Part shown: piece after piece, positions 21,586-28,245 of the stretch | How the letters are laid out: each line of letters opens with the position of its first letter | Position numbering within the stretch: the first letter of the stretch is position 1 | Assembly (NCBI RefSeq): GCF_037577855.1 | Contig: NZ_JBAKFX010000050.1 | Location: 1 to 28,245, forward strand | From: Dethiothermospora halolimnae | GTDB lineage: Bacteria; Bacillota; Clostridia; Tissierellales; VENL01 | Reading direction: 5' to 3' | DNA: 28,245 bases | Notes under the pieces: model-generated | What the model saw: only the letters and a program-made list of their open reading frames with translations | The model's database searches: none | Told to the model about the DNA's origin: nothing | Program-made: the position numbers and the translations under genes

Positions 21586-21618
21586 GGAATAAAGAAGTGC
21601 CAAAGGCACCTTTATTCC
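21586..21618 (-). terminator. Terminator of the DUF302 gene
   Basis: Arms GGAATAAAGAAGTGCC and GGCACCTTTATTCC around AAA with a small bulge, ending three bases before the DUF302 stop codon. Read on the minus strand it follows the gene directly. Confidence 0.75.
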
Positions 21619-21620
21619 TA

Positions 21621-22004
21621 CTATATAGCATCGATAGCTGCTTTAAGTTCCTTTTCTACTTCTTTTGCTATTGATACTAAGCTATCATCATTAAACATAC
21701 CTATCAAATCAGTAGGTCTTAACATACCTACATAAACAGAATTATTTTTCTCATATATAACCATTTTGCATGGTAGAAAATATCCCACTTCAATATGACT
21801 TTCTAAGACTTCTTTAGCTTGTTTTGGATTACAAACTTCAAAAACTTTAAAGTTTGTATCAAAATCTAATCCCTTTTCCTTTAACTTATCCTTAAAGTTT
21901 AATTCCCAAAGAACACCAAAGTTGTGTTCCGATAAACTTTTCTTTAAGGCATCAATAGCATCGCCAAATTCTTTTTCTACTTTAACCTCATAGATTATTT
22001 TCAC
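21621..22004 (-). CDS. DUF302 family protein
   Basis: A 127-residue soluble protein of the DUF302 family: N-terminal YEVKVEKEFGDAIDALKKSL, then HNFGVLWELNFKDKLKEKG, the FEVCNPKQAKEVLE segment, and the signature FLPCKMVIYEKNNSVYVGMLRPTDL. The two cysteines (NPK-adjacent and LPCK) are family-typical. Function is unknown, although DUF302 proteins often occur near redox and metal genes. A GTG at 22004 is preferred because GGAG stands eight bases upstream; another GTG at 22013 is too close to that site. The gene is convergent with the ccdA operon and divergent from the YIEGIA pair. Confidence 0.85.
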   Translation of the reverse strand: MKIIYEVKVEKEFGDAIDALKKSLSEHNFGVLWELNFKDKLKEKGLDFDTNFKVFEVCNPKQAKEVLESHIEVGYFLPCKMVIYEKNNSVYVGMLRPTDLIGMFNDDSLVSIAKEVEKELKAAIDAI

Positions 22005-22100
22005 AATTATCACTCCAATATTTTATTATTTACTAATATTTTTACCCATTAGTAAGCAAAATAAATATGATATAGAAAATAAATTATTAGAGGGGATAAT

Positions 22101-22988
22101 ATGCATAAAGGTTTATTAGAGTTGAGTGTAGTTTTGTATATACTGGTGGGGACACTAGTAGGGTTTATTGGACGTTGGTGGATGCTTAGGGGAGATATAA
22201 GGCAATACCCCACATATCCAAATGGATATCTTATACATCTCACCACTGGATTTATTGCAGCGGCAATGGGATCAGTTGCTTACCCGGCATTGATTTCAAA
22301 AAATTATGTGGCAGTAACTTTTTTGGCTTTAGCCATACAACAATTTAGGGATATAAGGAAAATGGAAAAAGAAAGCTTACATTCCGTAGAAGGAGAAGTA
22401 TATGCACCTAGGGGGAGTTCATACATAGATGGTATAGCAAAAACCTTTGAAGCGAGAAATTATATAGTAATGATTACTTCTTTAATTACTACTGTCAGCG
22501 CATTTACATTGAAAATATATATTAAAAATAAGATTATAATAATAATTTTGTCGGCATTAATAGGGAGTATTATTTTATATTTGTTAAAAAATTATACAAA
22601 AGGACATCATATTAGGGATATTGCTACAATAGAGGATGGAGAGTTAAGTTTTAAAGACGGAGACAACCTCTATGTAGGAGAAATATATGTAATGAATGTA
22701 GGACTATCTGCAACAAGGAAAAGAATATTAAAAAATGGCATAGGTATAATTATTAAACCAAAGGGAGAAATGGAAAAGATAATATTAAATCACAGTGGTC
22801 AAACTAAGGCACTTATCCACGAATGCTCTAGATTATGTGGTTTAGAGCGTTACGTTACTACTAGACGAAATTTTGATAATGGAGATGTGGCTTTAGTAAT
22901 AGTACCTATAAAGAAAGATAGGGAATATATAAAAGAAATAGTAAAAAGTGTTCCTATTCTAGAGACATTAAAGAAAAAATCGGATTAG
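22101..22988 (+). CDS. YIEGIA-type membrane protein
   Basis: A 295-residue protein with membrane helices at about 8-28, 46-64 and 67-82 and a pair around 123-160, followed by a soluble C-terminal domain. The family motif appears as YIDGIAKTFEARNYIVM (residues 108-124, D in place of E). The C-terminal part (from HIRDIATIEDGELSFKDGDNLYVGEIYVMN) is a conserved cytoplasmic or external module. AGGGGAT precedes the ATG. The next gene encodes the small partner annotated for this family, which supports the call. The pair is widespread in spore-formers; its biochemical role is not established. Confidence 0.8.
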   Translation: MHKGLLELSVVLYILVGTLVGFIGRWWMLRGDIRQYPTYPNGYLIHLTTGFIAAAMGSVAYPALISKNYVAVTFLALAIQQFRDIRKMEKESLHSVEGEVYAPRGSSYIDGIAKTFEARNYIVMITSLITTVSAFTLKIYIKNKIIIIILSALIGSIILYLLKNYTKGHHIRDIATIEDGELSFKDGDNLYVGEIYVMNVGLSATRKRILKNGIGIIIKPKGEMEKIILNHSGQTKALIHECSRLCGLERYVTTRRNFDNGDVALVIVPIKKDREYIKEIVKSVPILETLKKKSD

Positions 22989-23005
22989 CTAAGAGGAGGA
23001 AAACT

Positions 23006-23200
23006 ATGAAAAAAAGTCAAACTAAAAGTATATTGGCTATGGTTACTATAGATAAAGAACTTGTGTTAGATGCAGGTGTCCCAACCATAGTTGCTAAGGA
23101 CAAAGAAGAACAGGAGGGAATAGCTTCTGAACTAGGTAGAGTTTTGGCTGGCAACGTTTATGGTCTTAAAAATGGTGTTATCATTATAACACAGGAATAA
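23006..23200 (+). CDS. Small partner of the YIEGIA protein (capping-complex subunit type)
   Basis: A 64-residue protein without membrane segments: KSILAMVTIDKELVLDAGVP, then TIVAKDKEEQEGIASELGRVLAG and a strand LKNGVIIITQ. It matches the short subunit that accompanies YIEGIA proteins and sits 17 bp behind that gene with AGAGGAGG upstream. A terminator follows directly. Partner function is inferred from family association. Confidence 0.78.
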   Translation: MKKSQTKSILAMVTIDKELVLDAGVPTIVAKDKEEQEGIASELGRVLAGNVYGLKNGVIIITQE

Positions 23201-23201
23201 G

Positions 23202-23231
23202 AAATAGAGCTAAATCTCTTTAGCTCTATTT
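23202..23231 (+). terminator. Terminator of the YIEGIA operon
   Basis: Perfect 13-bp arms AAATAGAGCTAAA and TTTAGCTCTATTT around TCTC, beginning two bases after the stop codon. Confidence 0.88.
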
Positions 23232-23280
23232 ATACTAATTTTTATTTACTTTTATTTTAACAAATTAGATTAAAAATTCA

Positions 23281-24141
23281 TTATGTTTGTGCCTGTAAAT
23301 ATATGTCGATAGTAGTGCTTTTATTTAACTGGGAAGACTTATATGCAAGTCTCGTATAGTTAGAAAGCTTTTTGGGGACAATAGCTACGACTTCACCAGG
23401 GTTAATAAGTTTCACATCAGAATCATTTATCCAGTCCGTTGAATTAGGACTTATTTGTAGGATTGTTTCACATAAATTACTACCTGTATTTTTTATAAAA
23501 TAAGTGTAATTAAAAAATTTTGATATATCATAGATAGTTGAACCAGTATAGGAGTTATTAGTAGTTACTCCACTTTTAGAGTTTGAGTAAAAAAATCTGC
23601 TGGATATTTCATTTGAACTTTCCAAATAAATATTCAGTTTTGGGATAAATAACTCATCAGTTGAGTCCATACTATAAAAGGCCAGTAAAGAATCTACAGT
23701 TTCGTCAGCAGAGTAGATCATCAGTCCATAATTTGGGTACTCTCCATTATACCAGGATCTAACAAGGGGAGTAATATCTGCAGTTATATATGAATTTAAT
23801 TCATTATTAACAATTAATGTTCCAGAAACTTCTGTGCTTATGGTAGGTTGATTTACATAGTTTACAGTTTCATAATCAAAGTTTTCTCTTACTCTGCTAA
23901 TATTGTAGTATTTTGTGTAAGAAGGGTTATCGTTTCTAATTATATATAGTTCTAATTCAGCTTTTTTAATTATATATCCTTTAGGCAATTGAGAGAGATC
24001 AAAGGATAATAAGCTTCTGTAGATTACATCGGGAGGATACTTACCAACAAATAGAGCATAATAATCATTGAAATTTTGATATGGAATATTACTGTTTATA
24101 TAGGTATCATTATCTGGGGGTTTTATAATAAGAGCTGACAT
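23281..24141 (-). CDS. DNRLRE-domain protein with C-terminal DUF6385-like domain
   Basis: A 286-residue protein without a signal peptide. Residues 1-170 form a DNRLRE-type beta-sandwich: an NDTYINSNIPYQNF start, RSLLSFDLSQLPKG, AELELYIIRND, VNYVNQPT, DITPLVRSWYNGEYPNYGLMI and FYSMDSTDELFIPKLNIYL are all recognisable. Residues about 180-286 resemble DUF6385 (FIKNTGSNLCETILQISPNS, then GEVVAIVPKKLSNYTRLAY and an ending DIYLQAQ). The same C-terminal module ends the repeat protein at 27221-28000. DNRLRE domains occur in extracellular or surface-structure proteins. AAAGGAAGG precedes the ATG. It is the last gene of the minus-strand locus. Confidence 0.8.
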   Translation of the reverse strand: MSALIIKPPDNDTYINSNIPYQNFNDYYALFVGKYPPDVIYRSLLSFDLSQLPKGYIIKKAELELYIIRNDNPSYTKYYNISRVRENFDYETVNYVNQPTISTEVSGTLIVNNELNSYITADITPLVRSWYNGEYPNYGLMIYSADETVDSLLAFYSMDSTDELFIPKLNIYLESSNEISSRFFYSNSKSGVTTNNSYTGSTIYDISKFFNYTYFIKNTGSNLCETILQISPNSTDWINDSDVKLINPGEVVAIVPKKLSNYTRLAYKSSQLNKSTTIDIYLQAQT

Positions 24142-24154
24142 AATATCCTTCCTT

Positions 24155-25363
24155 TCAATCGTCTTTCATTATTAAGTAATCTTTCATAATGTTAAGGGCT
24201 TCAGTATCAATAATATCAAATAATTTTATGGACCGTATAAATTCTTTATAACTTAGGTCACAGAAATCATTTTTATAATATAATTTACCTAATCTTAATA
24301 AGACTTCATTATTTTCAATAAGATTTAATAGTTCTAAAGACTTTTCAAATATTTCAGGAGTTGAACAATTTAATAATAACTCTAACAAGTCAAATATATG
24401 TTCTGAATATAGAAGGGATTCTTTTTCATTGTCACTTAATGGTTTAGATTTATCATTTTCAATTATTTTACAAAAGGCATAATAAACTTTGAATCTATAA
24501 AAATCATCGAAGTTTTTTGCTGAATCTAGTAATTTTGTAAGATTCCCTAAATTATTATTTAAACATTCACATAATATAGACATATATATAGATTCCTTAT
24601 AAAATTTTCCTTCTTTAATATGACAGAAAGAGTTATATGCATTCTTGTAGTCCTTAGTATATAAAAAGCACATACCCTTGTGATAATCTATTTCTTCTTT
24701 ATATAGATTCAATGAATCTTCATATAGGGGAATAGCTTTTTTATATACTTTTTTCAAATAATACTTATTTGCTGAAGCAAAAAGTTCCTTTGAAGTTTTA
24801 TTTTGAGGATTAGCAGGTGATTTCTTATCTATTCTTTGATTTTTTTTATTAAAAATCACTTTAAGCTTAGGAGAGTATTTAAGGTGGTCCTTACTATAAA
24901 AACCTATTAATGATTTTACTCTATTATTAATAGATTTTATAACTAGACCATAATTTTTATCTTGATTTTTACACCATATTTTAAATAATTCGGTTATATC
25001 TATGTTAATCCAAGTAGTAACTTCATCTAGAATAGAGAATGAAGATATTGGAGAACTTGAGAATTTAGGCTGATTATTAAAGTTAATACTATTTTTATCA
25101 TATTCATTTTCAATGGGGTGTAATGTATACTTTTTTTCATAAGAGATATTATCGTTTTTCCATATATATAATAGTAATTTGACTTTTTCGATATTGTTTA
25201 TATTGGTTATATTGGATATATCAAATTTTAATATATTTCTAAACTCTATGTTTTTAAATAAGTTACCTAGAAATAATTTATTATAGTTACTTATATTTTC
25301 ATTGGGTTTATTACTATTTAGGGTTATACTATCAACTATTGATTTTATAGTTATTTCAGGCAA
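24155..25363 (-). CDS. DNRLRE-TPR mosaic protein
   Basis: A 402-residue protein. Residues 1-170 are a DNRLRE-type domain (RNILKFDISNI, KLLLYIWKND, INFNNQPKF, WINIDITELFKIWCKNQDKNYGLVI, FYSKDHLKYSPKLKVIF) akin to that of the next gene downstream. A basic linker leads to TPR-like helices (185-402) that closely parallel the C-terminus of the upstream glycosyltransferase: compare LLRLGKLYYKNDFCDLSYKE with LLRLGKLYYKHGHFNLAYKE. So it looks like a fusion of parts of its two neighbours. It starts at TTG 25363, just after AAGGAGGTG, and overlaps the glycosyltransferase stop by 8 bp. No signal peptide is seen. A scaffold role in surface assembly is inference. Confidence 0.75.
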   Translation of the reverse strand: MPEITIKSIVDSITLNSNKPNENISNYNKLFLGNLFKNIEFRNILKFDISNITNINNIEKVKLLLYIWKNDNISYEKKYTLHPIENEYDKNSINFNNQPKFSSSPISSFSILDEVTTWINIDITELFKIWCKNQDKNYGLVIKSINNRVKSLIGFYSKDHLKYSPKLKVIFNKKNQRIDKKSPANPQNKTSKELFASANKYYLKKVYKKAIPLYEDSLNLYKEEIDYHKGMCFLYTKDYKNAYNSFCHIKEGKFYKESIYMSILCECLNNNLGNLTKLLDSAKNFDDFYRFKVYYAFCKIIENDKSKPLSDNEKESLLYSEHIFDLLELLLNCSTPEIFEKSLELLNLIENNEVLLRLGKLYYKNDFCDLSYKEFIRSIKLFDIIDTEALNIMKDYLIMKDD

Positions 25364-27143
25364 GATTACACCTCCTTATTTTCCACATAATTTCTAATCC
25401 CTCTGCATCTATCACATTAAACAGTCGGATAGAACGTATAAACTCTTTATAAGCTAGATTAAAGTGACCATGTTTATAATATAGCTTTCCAAGTCTTAAT
25501 AAAACTGAATTATCGTTAACTATATTTAAGAAATTCAAAGTCTTTTCAAAAACATCATATTCTTCAAGGTGTAAAAGAGTGTCTAATATAGAAAAGATAA
25601 TATTAATAACTACATTTGATGTATAATCATAGGGGTTGTATTTTTTGTCAGATAAAATATCTAAAAAGGTGTTATAAACCTTTATTTTATCTTTAGATGT
25701 ATTATCTTTTACTTTAGAAATTAAAGAATAAGCTTTATCTAACTGATTATCTAAAACTTTACATAAGGCCATCTTATACTTAATATCTTCAAAACTTTCT
25801 TTATTATCTATCCTATAGAAATTCTCATAGGCTTTTCTATAATCCTTTTTATATAGTAGACAAAGAGCCTTATAATATTGAGCTTTATTATAATTTTTAG
25901 ACCCTACAGATATATTTGATAAATAATCAGAGGCTACATTATATTCCTTTAAATCAAAGAAAATATCAGATAATATGAAGTAACAGTTTTCATCTATTGA
26001 ATCCCCAAAGAAGCCTTCTAAAGTTTTTTTGATATTATCTATTTTATAGGAATTTTTCTTTAATATATGGGCTATTCTATAAAGGGGTTGTATATAATCG
26101 TTTCTTTTCTTTAATGTTTCTACATAGTGGTAATATGCTTTATCATATTCCCCTAAAGAATAATAGATTTCTGCTAAACCATGATGGGGTCGATAGCTAC
26201 CTACACCTACAATGAAACTTAGATATAGTGGGGGTTCTCCCATTTTTAGACATTGATTAAAGGTTTCTATTGTTAGTAAAGTATTCTTTCTCTTATCGGA
26301 AATAATACCCTTAACAAATAATAGATCTGTAAATCTAGGGTAATATCTAAGTCCTTTATTTATAATAGATAGGGCCTCATCATATCTATTTAATTCATTT
26401 AAACACATTATTATACGGAAGATTAATTTCGGGCTAAATCCACAGGTGGGATTGAACTTATCATATGATTTTTTATAATATACTAAAGCCTTTTCATAAT
26501 CTTCTAGGGCAAAATATTCATTTCCTATGTTAAAGAGATTAAAGCTATTGTGACTATCTTTTTCTAAGACTTCTTTTAATATTTCAATATTTCTTTTTCT
26601 TTTATTTTTTTCTTTTATATTATAGTTAAGATAACCATAGTGATGAAATTTGATATTGGCTACTTTTGTAACTTTTTTTCTATCTATGCCATCGGGATAG
26701 TCTAATTGTTCATGGATTTCTCCTTTGAACTTATAGCCCTTATTATTTCTTATAAGTCGTACATTTAGGTTATTTACAACATTAAGACCAGGTTTAGTCC
26801 CTACATAGCTTAAAGTTTGCATAAAATAGATATCTGTATCCTCATTATCTAATAGCTTTAATAAACTAGTTTTATCATTGGGCTCTAAACGATCATCACC
26901 ATCCATAATTAGTATCCAATCACCCTTGGCCTTTTCTATAGAATAATTTCTAGATTTGCTAAAATTATTGCACCACTTAAAATAATAGACTTTAGAATTA
27001 TAATTCTTTGCTATGTCAATAGTTTTGTCTGTTGATCCAGTGTCTACTATTATCATCTCATCCACTATATCTTTCACACTATCTAAACATCTTGGTAAAT
27101 TTTTTTCTTCATTTTTAACTATCATACATAAACTTAATTTCAT
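25356..27143 (-). CDS. Family 2 glycosyltransferase with long TPR array
   Basis: A 595-residue protein. The N-terminal GT-A domain (1-~150) has LSLCMIVKNEEKNLPRCLDS, the nucleotide-sugar aspartate in VDTGSTDKT (D34), and the metal-binding DGDD (81-84) of GDWILIMDGDD. The rest (~170-595) is a tetratricopeptide array with clear units such as LFNIGNEYFALEDYEKALVYYKKS. Fused GT2-TPR enzymes of Firmicutes often glycosylate peptides or surface proteins, the TPRs holding the acceptor. Here the likely acceptor is the Ser/Thr-rich repeat protein encoded just upstream; this is inference. ATG 27143 is preferred over the GTG three codons earlier because AGGTG stands six bases before it. The downstream gene overlaps by 8 bp. 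Confidence 0.85.
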   Translation of the reverse strand: MKLSLCMIVKNEEKNLPRCLDSVKDIVDEMIIVDTGSTDKTIDIAKNYNSKVYYFKWCNNFSKSRNYSIEKAKGDWILIMDGDDRLEPNDKTSLLKLLDNEDTDIYFMQTLSYVGTKPGLNVVNNLNVRLIRNNKGYKFKGEIHEQLDYPDGIDRKKVTKVANIKFHHYGYLNYNIKEKNKRKRNIEILKEVLEKDSHNSFNLFNIGNEYFALEDYEKALVYYKKSYDKFNPTCGFSPKLIFRIIMCLNELNRYDEALSIINKGLRYYPRFTDLLFVKGIISDKRKNTLLTIETFNQCLKMGEPPLYLSFIVGVGSYRPHHGLAEIYYSLGEYDKAYYHYVETLKKRNDYIQPLYRIAHILKKNSYKIDNIKKTLEGFFGDSIDENCYFILSDIFFDLKEYNVASDYLSNISVGSKNYNKAQYYKALCLLYKKDYRKAYENFYRIDNKESFEDIKYKMALCKVLDNQLDKAYSLISKVKDNTSKDKIKVYNTFLDILSDKKYNPYDYTSNVVINIIFSILDTLLHLEEYDVFEKTLNFLNIVNDNSVLLRLGKLYYKHGHFNLAYKEFIRSIRLFNVIDAEGLEIMWKIRRCNLA

Positions 27144-27188
27144 AGAAAGCACCTCGAATAAAAGTATTAAAAATCTTTTTATTTGAAA

Positions 27189-27210
27189 TTGGGGGACTAT
27201 AGTCCCCCAA
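27189..27210 (-). terminator. Hairpin between the repeat-protein gene and the glycosyltransferase gene
   Basis: A perfect 22-bp palindrome, TTGGGGGACTA then TAGTCCCCCAA, begins 10 bp after the repeat-protein stop. On the minus strand an ATTT tract follows. It probably ends most transcripts of the repeat-protein gene and lets less transcript reach the glycosyltransferase. Confidence 0.65.
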
Positions 27211-27220
27211 AATTTATCAA

Positions 27221-28000
27221 CTAAGCATGGGCATTATAATAAGTTTCAATAGTTGCTGTACCTGAAGCATTATAAAATAGTCTAGTATATCTAAGATATT
27301 TTTGTGCTACTAGAGTTGCCTTTTCTCCTGCACCAACCGATACTTCTGAAGAACCATCATCTATAAAATAGTCAGTATTATCTGTTGGAGATATTTGAAG
27401 TTTTACACTTACGGCTGCAGAACCTGTGTTGTTTACATAAAATGAATATACATCTTGTTCTGAGTTATCTATAGTCATGGCTATACCCGTGTCGGTTATA
27501 TCAGTTAAGGTTGCATTAGATGCAGTGAAAAGATTTCCTGCTTTGATAATGCTGTCGGTATCGCCGGAAAGATTTCTAATATCCAAATCAGTGGCGGTAA
27601 CAGTAACAGAGTCAGTATCAGCAGAAAGATCTCTGATATCCAAATCGGTAGCAGTCACAGTAACAGAGTCGGTATCAGCAGAAAGATCTCTGATATCCAA
27701 ATCGGTAGCGGTAACAGTAACAGAGTCGGTATCAGCAGAAAGGTCTCTGATATCCAAATCAGTGGCAGTTACAGTGACAGAGTCGGTATCAGCAGAAAGA
27801 TCTCTGATGTCCAAATCGGTAGCGGTAACAGTAACAGAGTCAGTATCGGCAGAAAGGTCTCTAATATCTAAATCAGTGGCAGTCATAGATACACTACCAT
27901 CGGAAGAGGTCTTAATTGGAGTAGTCACTCCACCATTATCACCATATATTTTGGTTTTCAATTGTTCAGCAACATCATTAAATACAATATTATTTGGCAA
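27221..28000 (-). CDS. 19-residue-repeat surface-type protein with DUF6385-like C-terminus
   Basis: A 259-residue protein. Residues 1-35 are a non-repeat head (NIVFNDVAEQLKTKIYGDNG). Six units of 19 residues follow (consensus SVTVTATDLDIRDLSADTD, the first lacking two residues), rich in Thr, Ser and Asp and predicted to form regular beta turns. The C-terminal ~110 residues resemble DUF6385 (FYVNNTGSAAVSVKLQISPT, then GEKATLVAQKYLRYTRLFY) and match the C-terminus of the protein at 23281-24141. No signal peptide is present, as is common for spore-coat or exosporium proteins. The start is a TTG at 28000 preceded by AAAAGGAGG. The gene is higher in G+C than its neighbours within the repeats. Surface location and glycosylation are inference. 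Confidence 0.75.
   Translation of the reverse strand: MPNNIVFNDVAEQLKTKIYGDNGGVTTPIKTSSDGSVSMTATDLDIRDLSADTDSVTVTATDLDIRDLSADTDSVTVTATDLDIRDLSADTDSVTVTATDLDIRDLSADTDSVTVTATDLDIRDLSADTDSVTVTATDLDIRNLSGDTDSIIKAGNLFTASNATLTDITDTGIAMTIDNSEQDVYSFYVNNTGSAAVSVKLQISPTDNTDYFIDDGSSEVSVGAGEKATLVAQKYLRYTRLFYNASGTATIETYYNAHA
27554..27895 (-). repeat. Six tandem 57-bp coding repeats
   Basis: Units begin at 27554, 27611, 27668, 27725, 27782 and 27839 with no drift, so the period is exactly 57 bp (19 codons). The middle four encode identical residues and differ at only a few silent sites; the 27554 unit (protein C-terminal side) changes D to N and A to G, and the 27839 unit is degenerate at its protein N-terminal side. 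This suggests recent expansion or homogenisation. Confidence 0.92.
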
Positions 28001-28053
28001 ATTAATCTTCCTCCTTTTAGGATATAGACTTCTTGTCTTAAATCCTAGTACAT

Positions 28054-28082
28054 GATATGACTAGGGTTTTAATATGTGTCAA
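28054..28082 (-). promoter_or_regulatory. Candidate promoter of the repeat-protein gene
   Basis: On the minus strand TTGACA (28082-28077) is followed after 17 bp by CATATC (28059-28054), which continues as CATATCAT. The -35 is a perfect sigma-A hexamer, while the -10 also resembles the CATA-N3-T type used by mother-cell sporulation sigma factors. The assignment to either class is uncertain. It lies 54 bp before the TTG start. Confidence 0.4.
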
Positions 28083-28245
28083 AAAATATTATGAAAAATA
28101 TATTATACTAGGAGATTAAGACCAGCTAGTAAAAGTCAAGAGTATTTAAGTGAAAAAATTTAAATTCTCTAATATTAAATTTATGCACGACAAAAAGACC
28201 TTTGAAAAACACGAACAATGGCCAAATTTAGGCTTTTAAAATTGT
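28083..28245. other. Non-coding AT-rich end of the window
   Basis: No convincing gene is visible. Short open frames occur on both strands but lack ribosome binding sites and family resemblance. A CCTAGT/ACTAGG inverted repeat (28040-28069) lies just inside the adjacent leader. Confidence 0.3.

Larger units (their letters stand above)
21299..21620. other. 322-bp gene-free stretch rich in inverted repeats
   Basis: No plausible gene is present. The stretch contains the terminator of the ccdA operon (21323-21347), a MITE-like block bounded by inverted repeats (21361-21539), a GGGGATT-type palindrome (about 21434-21457), the hairpin GGTCTTCT/AGAAGACC (about 21486-21504), and the terminator for the convergent DUF302 gene (21586-21618). 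Confidence 0.7.

Noticed and set aside
27554..27895. CRISPR array
   Set aside because: Repeats are contiguous, coding and 57 bp without unique spacers.
27477..28055. Long plus-strand open frame with SVAVTVTESVSAERS-type repeats
   Set aside because: It is the antisense of the 57-bp repeat array; the period divisible by three keeps all frames open. It has no ribosome binding site, and the minus frame has family-like ends.
28083..28245. Short frames near the window end (for example MHDKKTFEKHEQWPNLGF on the plus strand)
   Set aside because: Too short, no ribosome binding site, and no recognisable family; chance frames are expected here.

Overview
The window is AT-rich DNA with strong Shine-Dalgarno sequences, many perfect intrinsic terminators, occasional GTG/TTG starts, sporulation-associated small proteins (YjcZ-like peptides, a YIEGIA-type protein with its partner) and anaerobe-type families (DUF169, CD3324, RseC-type protein, orphan LarE). 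This fits a spore-forming anaerobic Firmicute of the Clostridia/Tissierellia type. The assignment is an inference from gene content; no rRNA or tRNA gene was seen.

Layout. (1) 1-1148 is decayed DNA: the 5' end of an IS3-type transposase with its terminal repeat, the 3' tail of an unidentified gene, and an M3 peptidase fragment lacking its active site. (2) 1333-7010 holds single genes and short operons: a secreted amidohydrolase, a DUF169 protein, a nucleotidyltransferase/HEPN-like protein with a CD3324 HTH protein, a membrane diguanylate cyclase, and a small unknown gene that shares a 56-bp perfect palindrome with the end of the cyclase unit. (3) 7139-10661 is a sulfur-acquisition operon: SsuBCA/TauBCA-like ABC importer plus cysteine synthase. 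(4) 10752-21298 is a run of envelope, redox and metal genes: YjcZ-like peptides, two SHOCT proteins, an NtrB/NtrC-like histidine kinase and sigma-54 activator, an RseC-type Cys protein, LarE, an LDCC-type peptide, a variant Lgt, a DUF2933-like protein, a secreted acidic Met-rich protein, a methyltransferase, CcdA, a TlpA/ResA lipoprotein and a degenerate Lgt-like protein. (5) 21299-23231 has a MITE-like element, a DUF302 protein, and the YIEGIA pair. (6) 23281-28082 on the minus strand is a four-gene surface or spore-coat type locus: a 19-residue-repeat protein with a DUF6385-like end, a glycosyltransferase with TPRs, a DNRLRE-TPR mosaic protein, and a DNRLRE-DUF6385-like protein.

How the genes fit together. 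The activator at 13006-14355 carries the GAFTGA loop that contacts sigma-54. Two good sigma-54 promoters (GG-N10-GC) lie just downstream, in front of the RseC-type gene (with larE) and the LDCC-type gene. Both are preceded by a shared TATTGTGGTAAAAG-type motif. This suggests a local sigma-54 regulon for cysteine-rich or sulfur-transfer proteins, next to thiol-redox genes (ccdA, tlpA). Two other promoters, for the SHOCT pair and for the acidic Met-rich protein, share a TTCATA/TTCAYA direct repeat at identical spacing and so may share a second regulator. In the minus-strand locus all four proteins are linked by shared or swapped domains, which suggests one surface-assembly system that evolved by local domain duplication.
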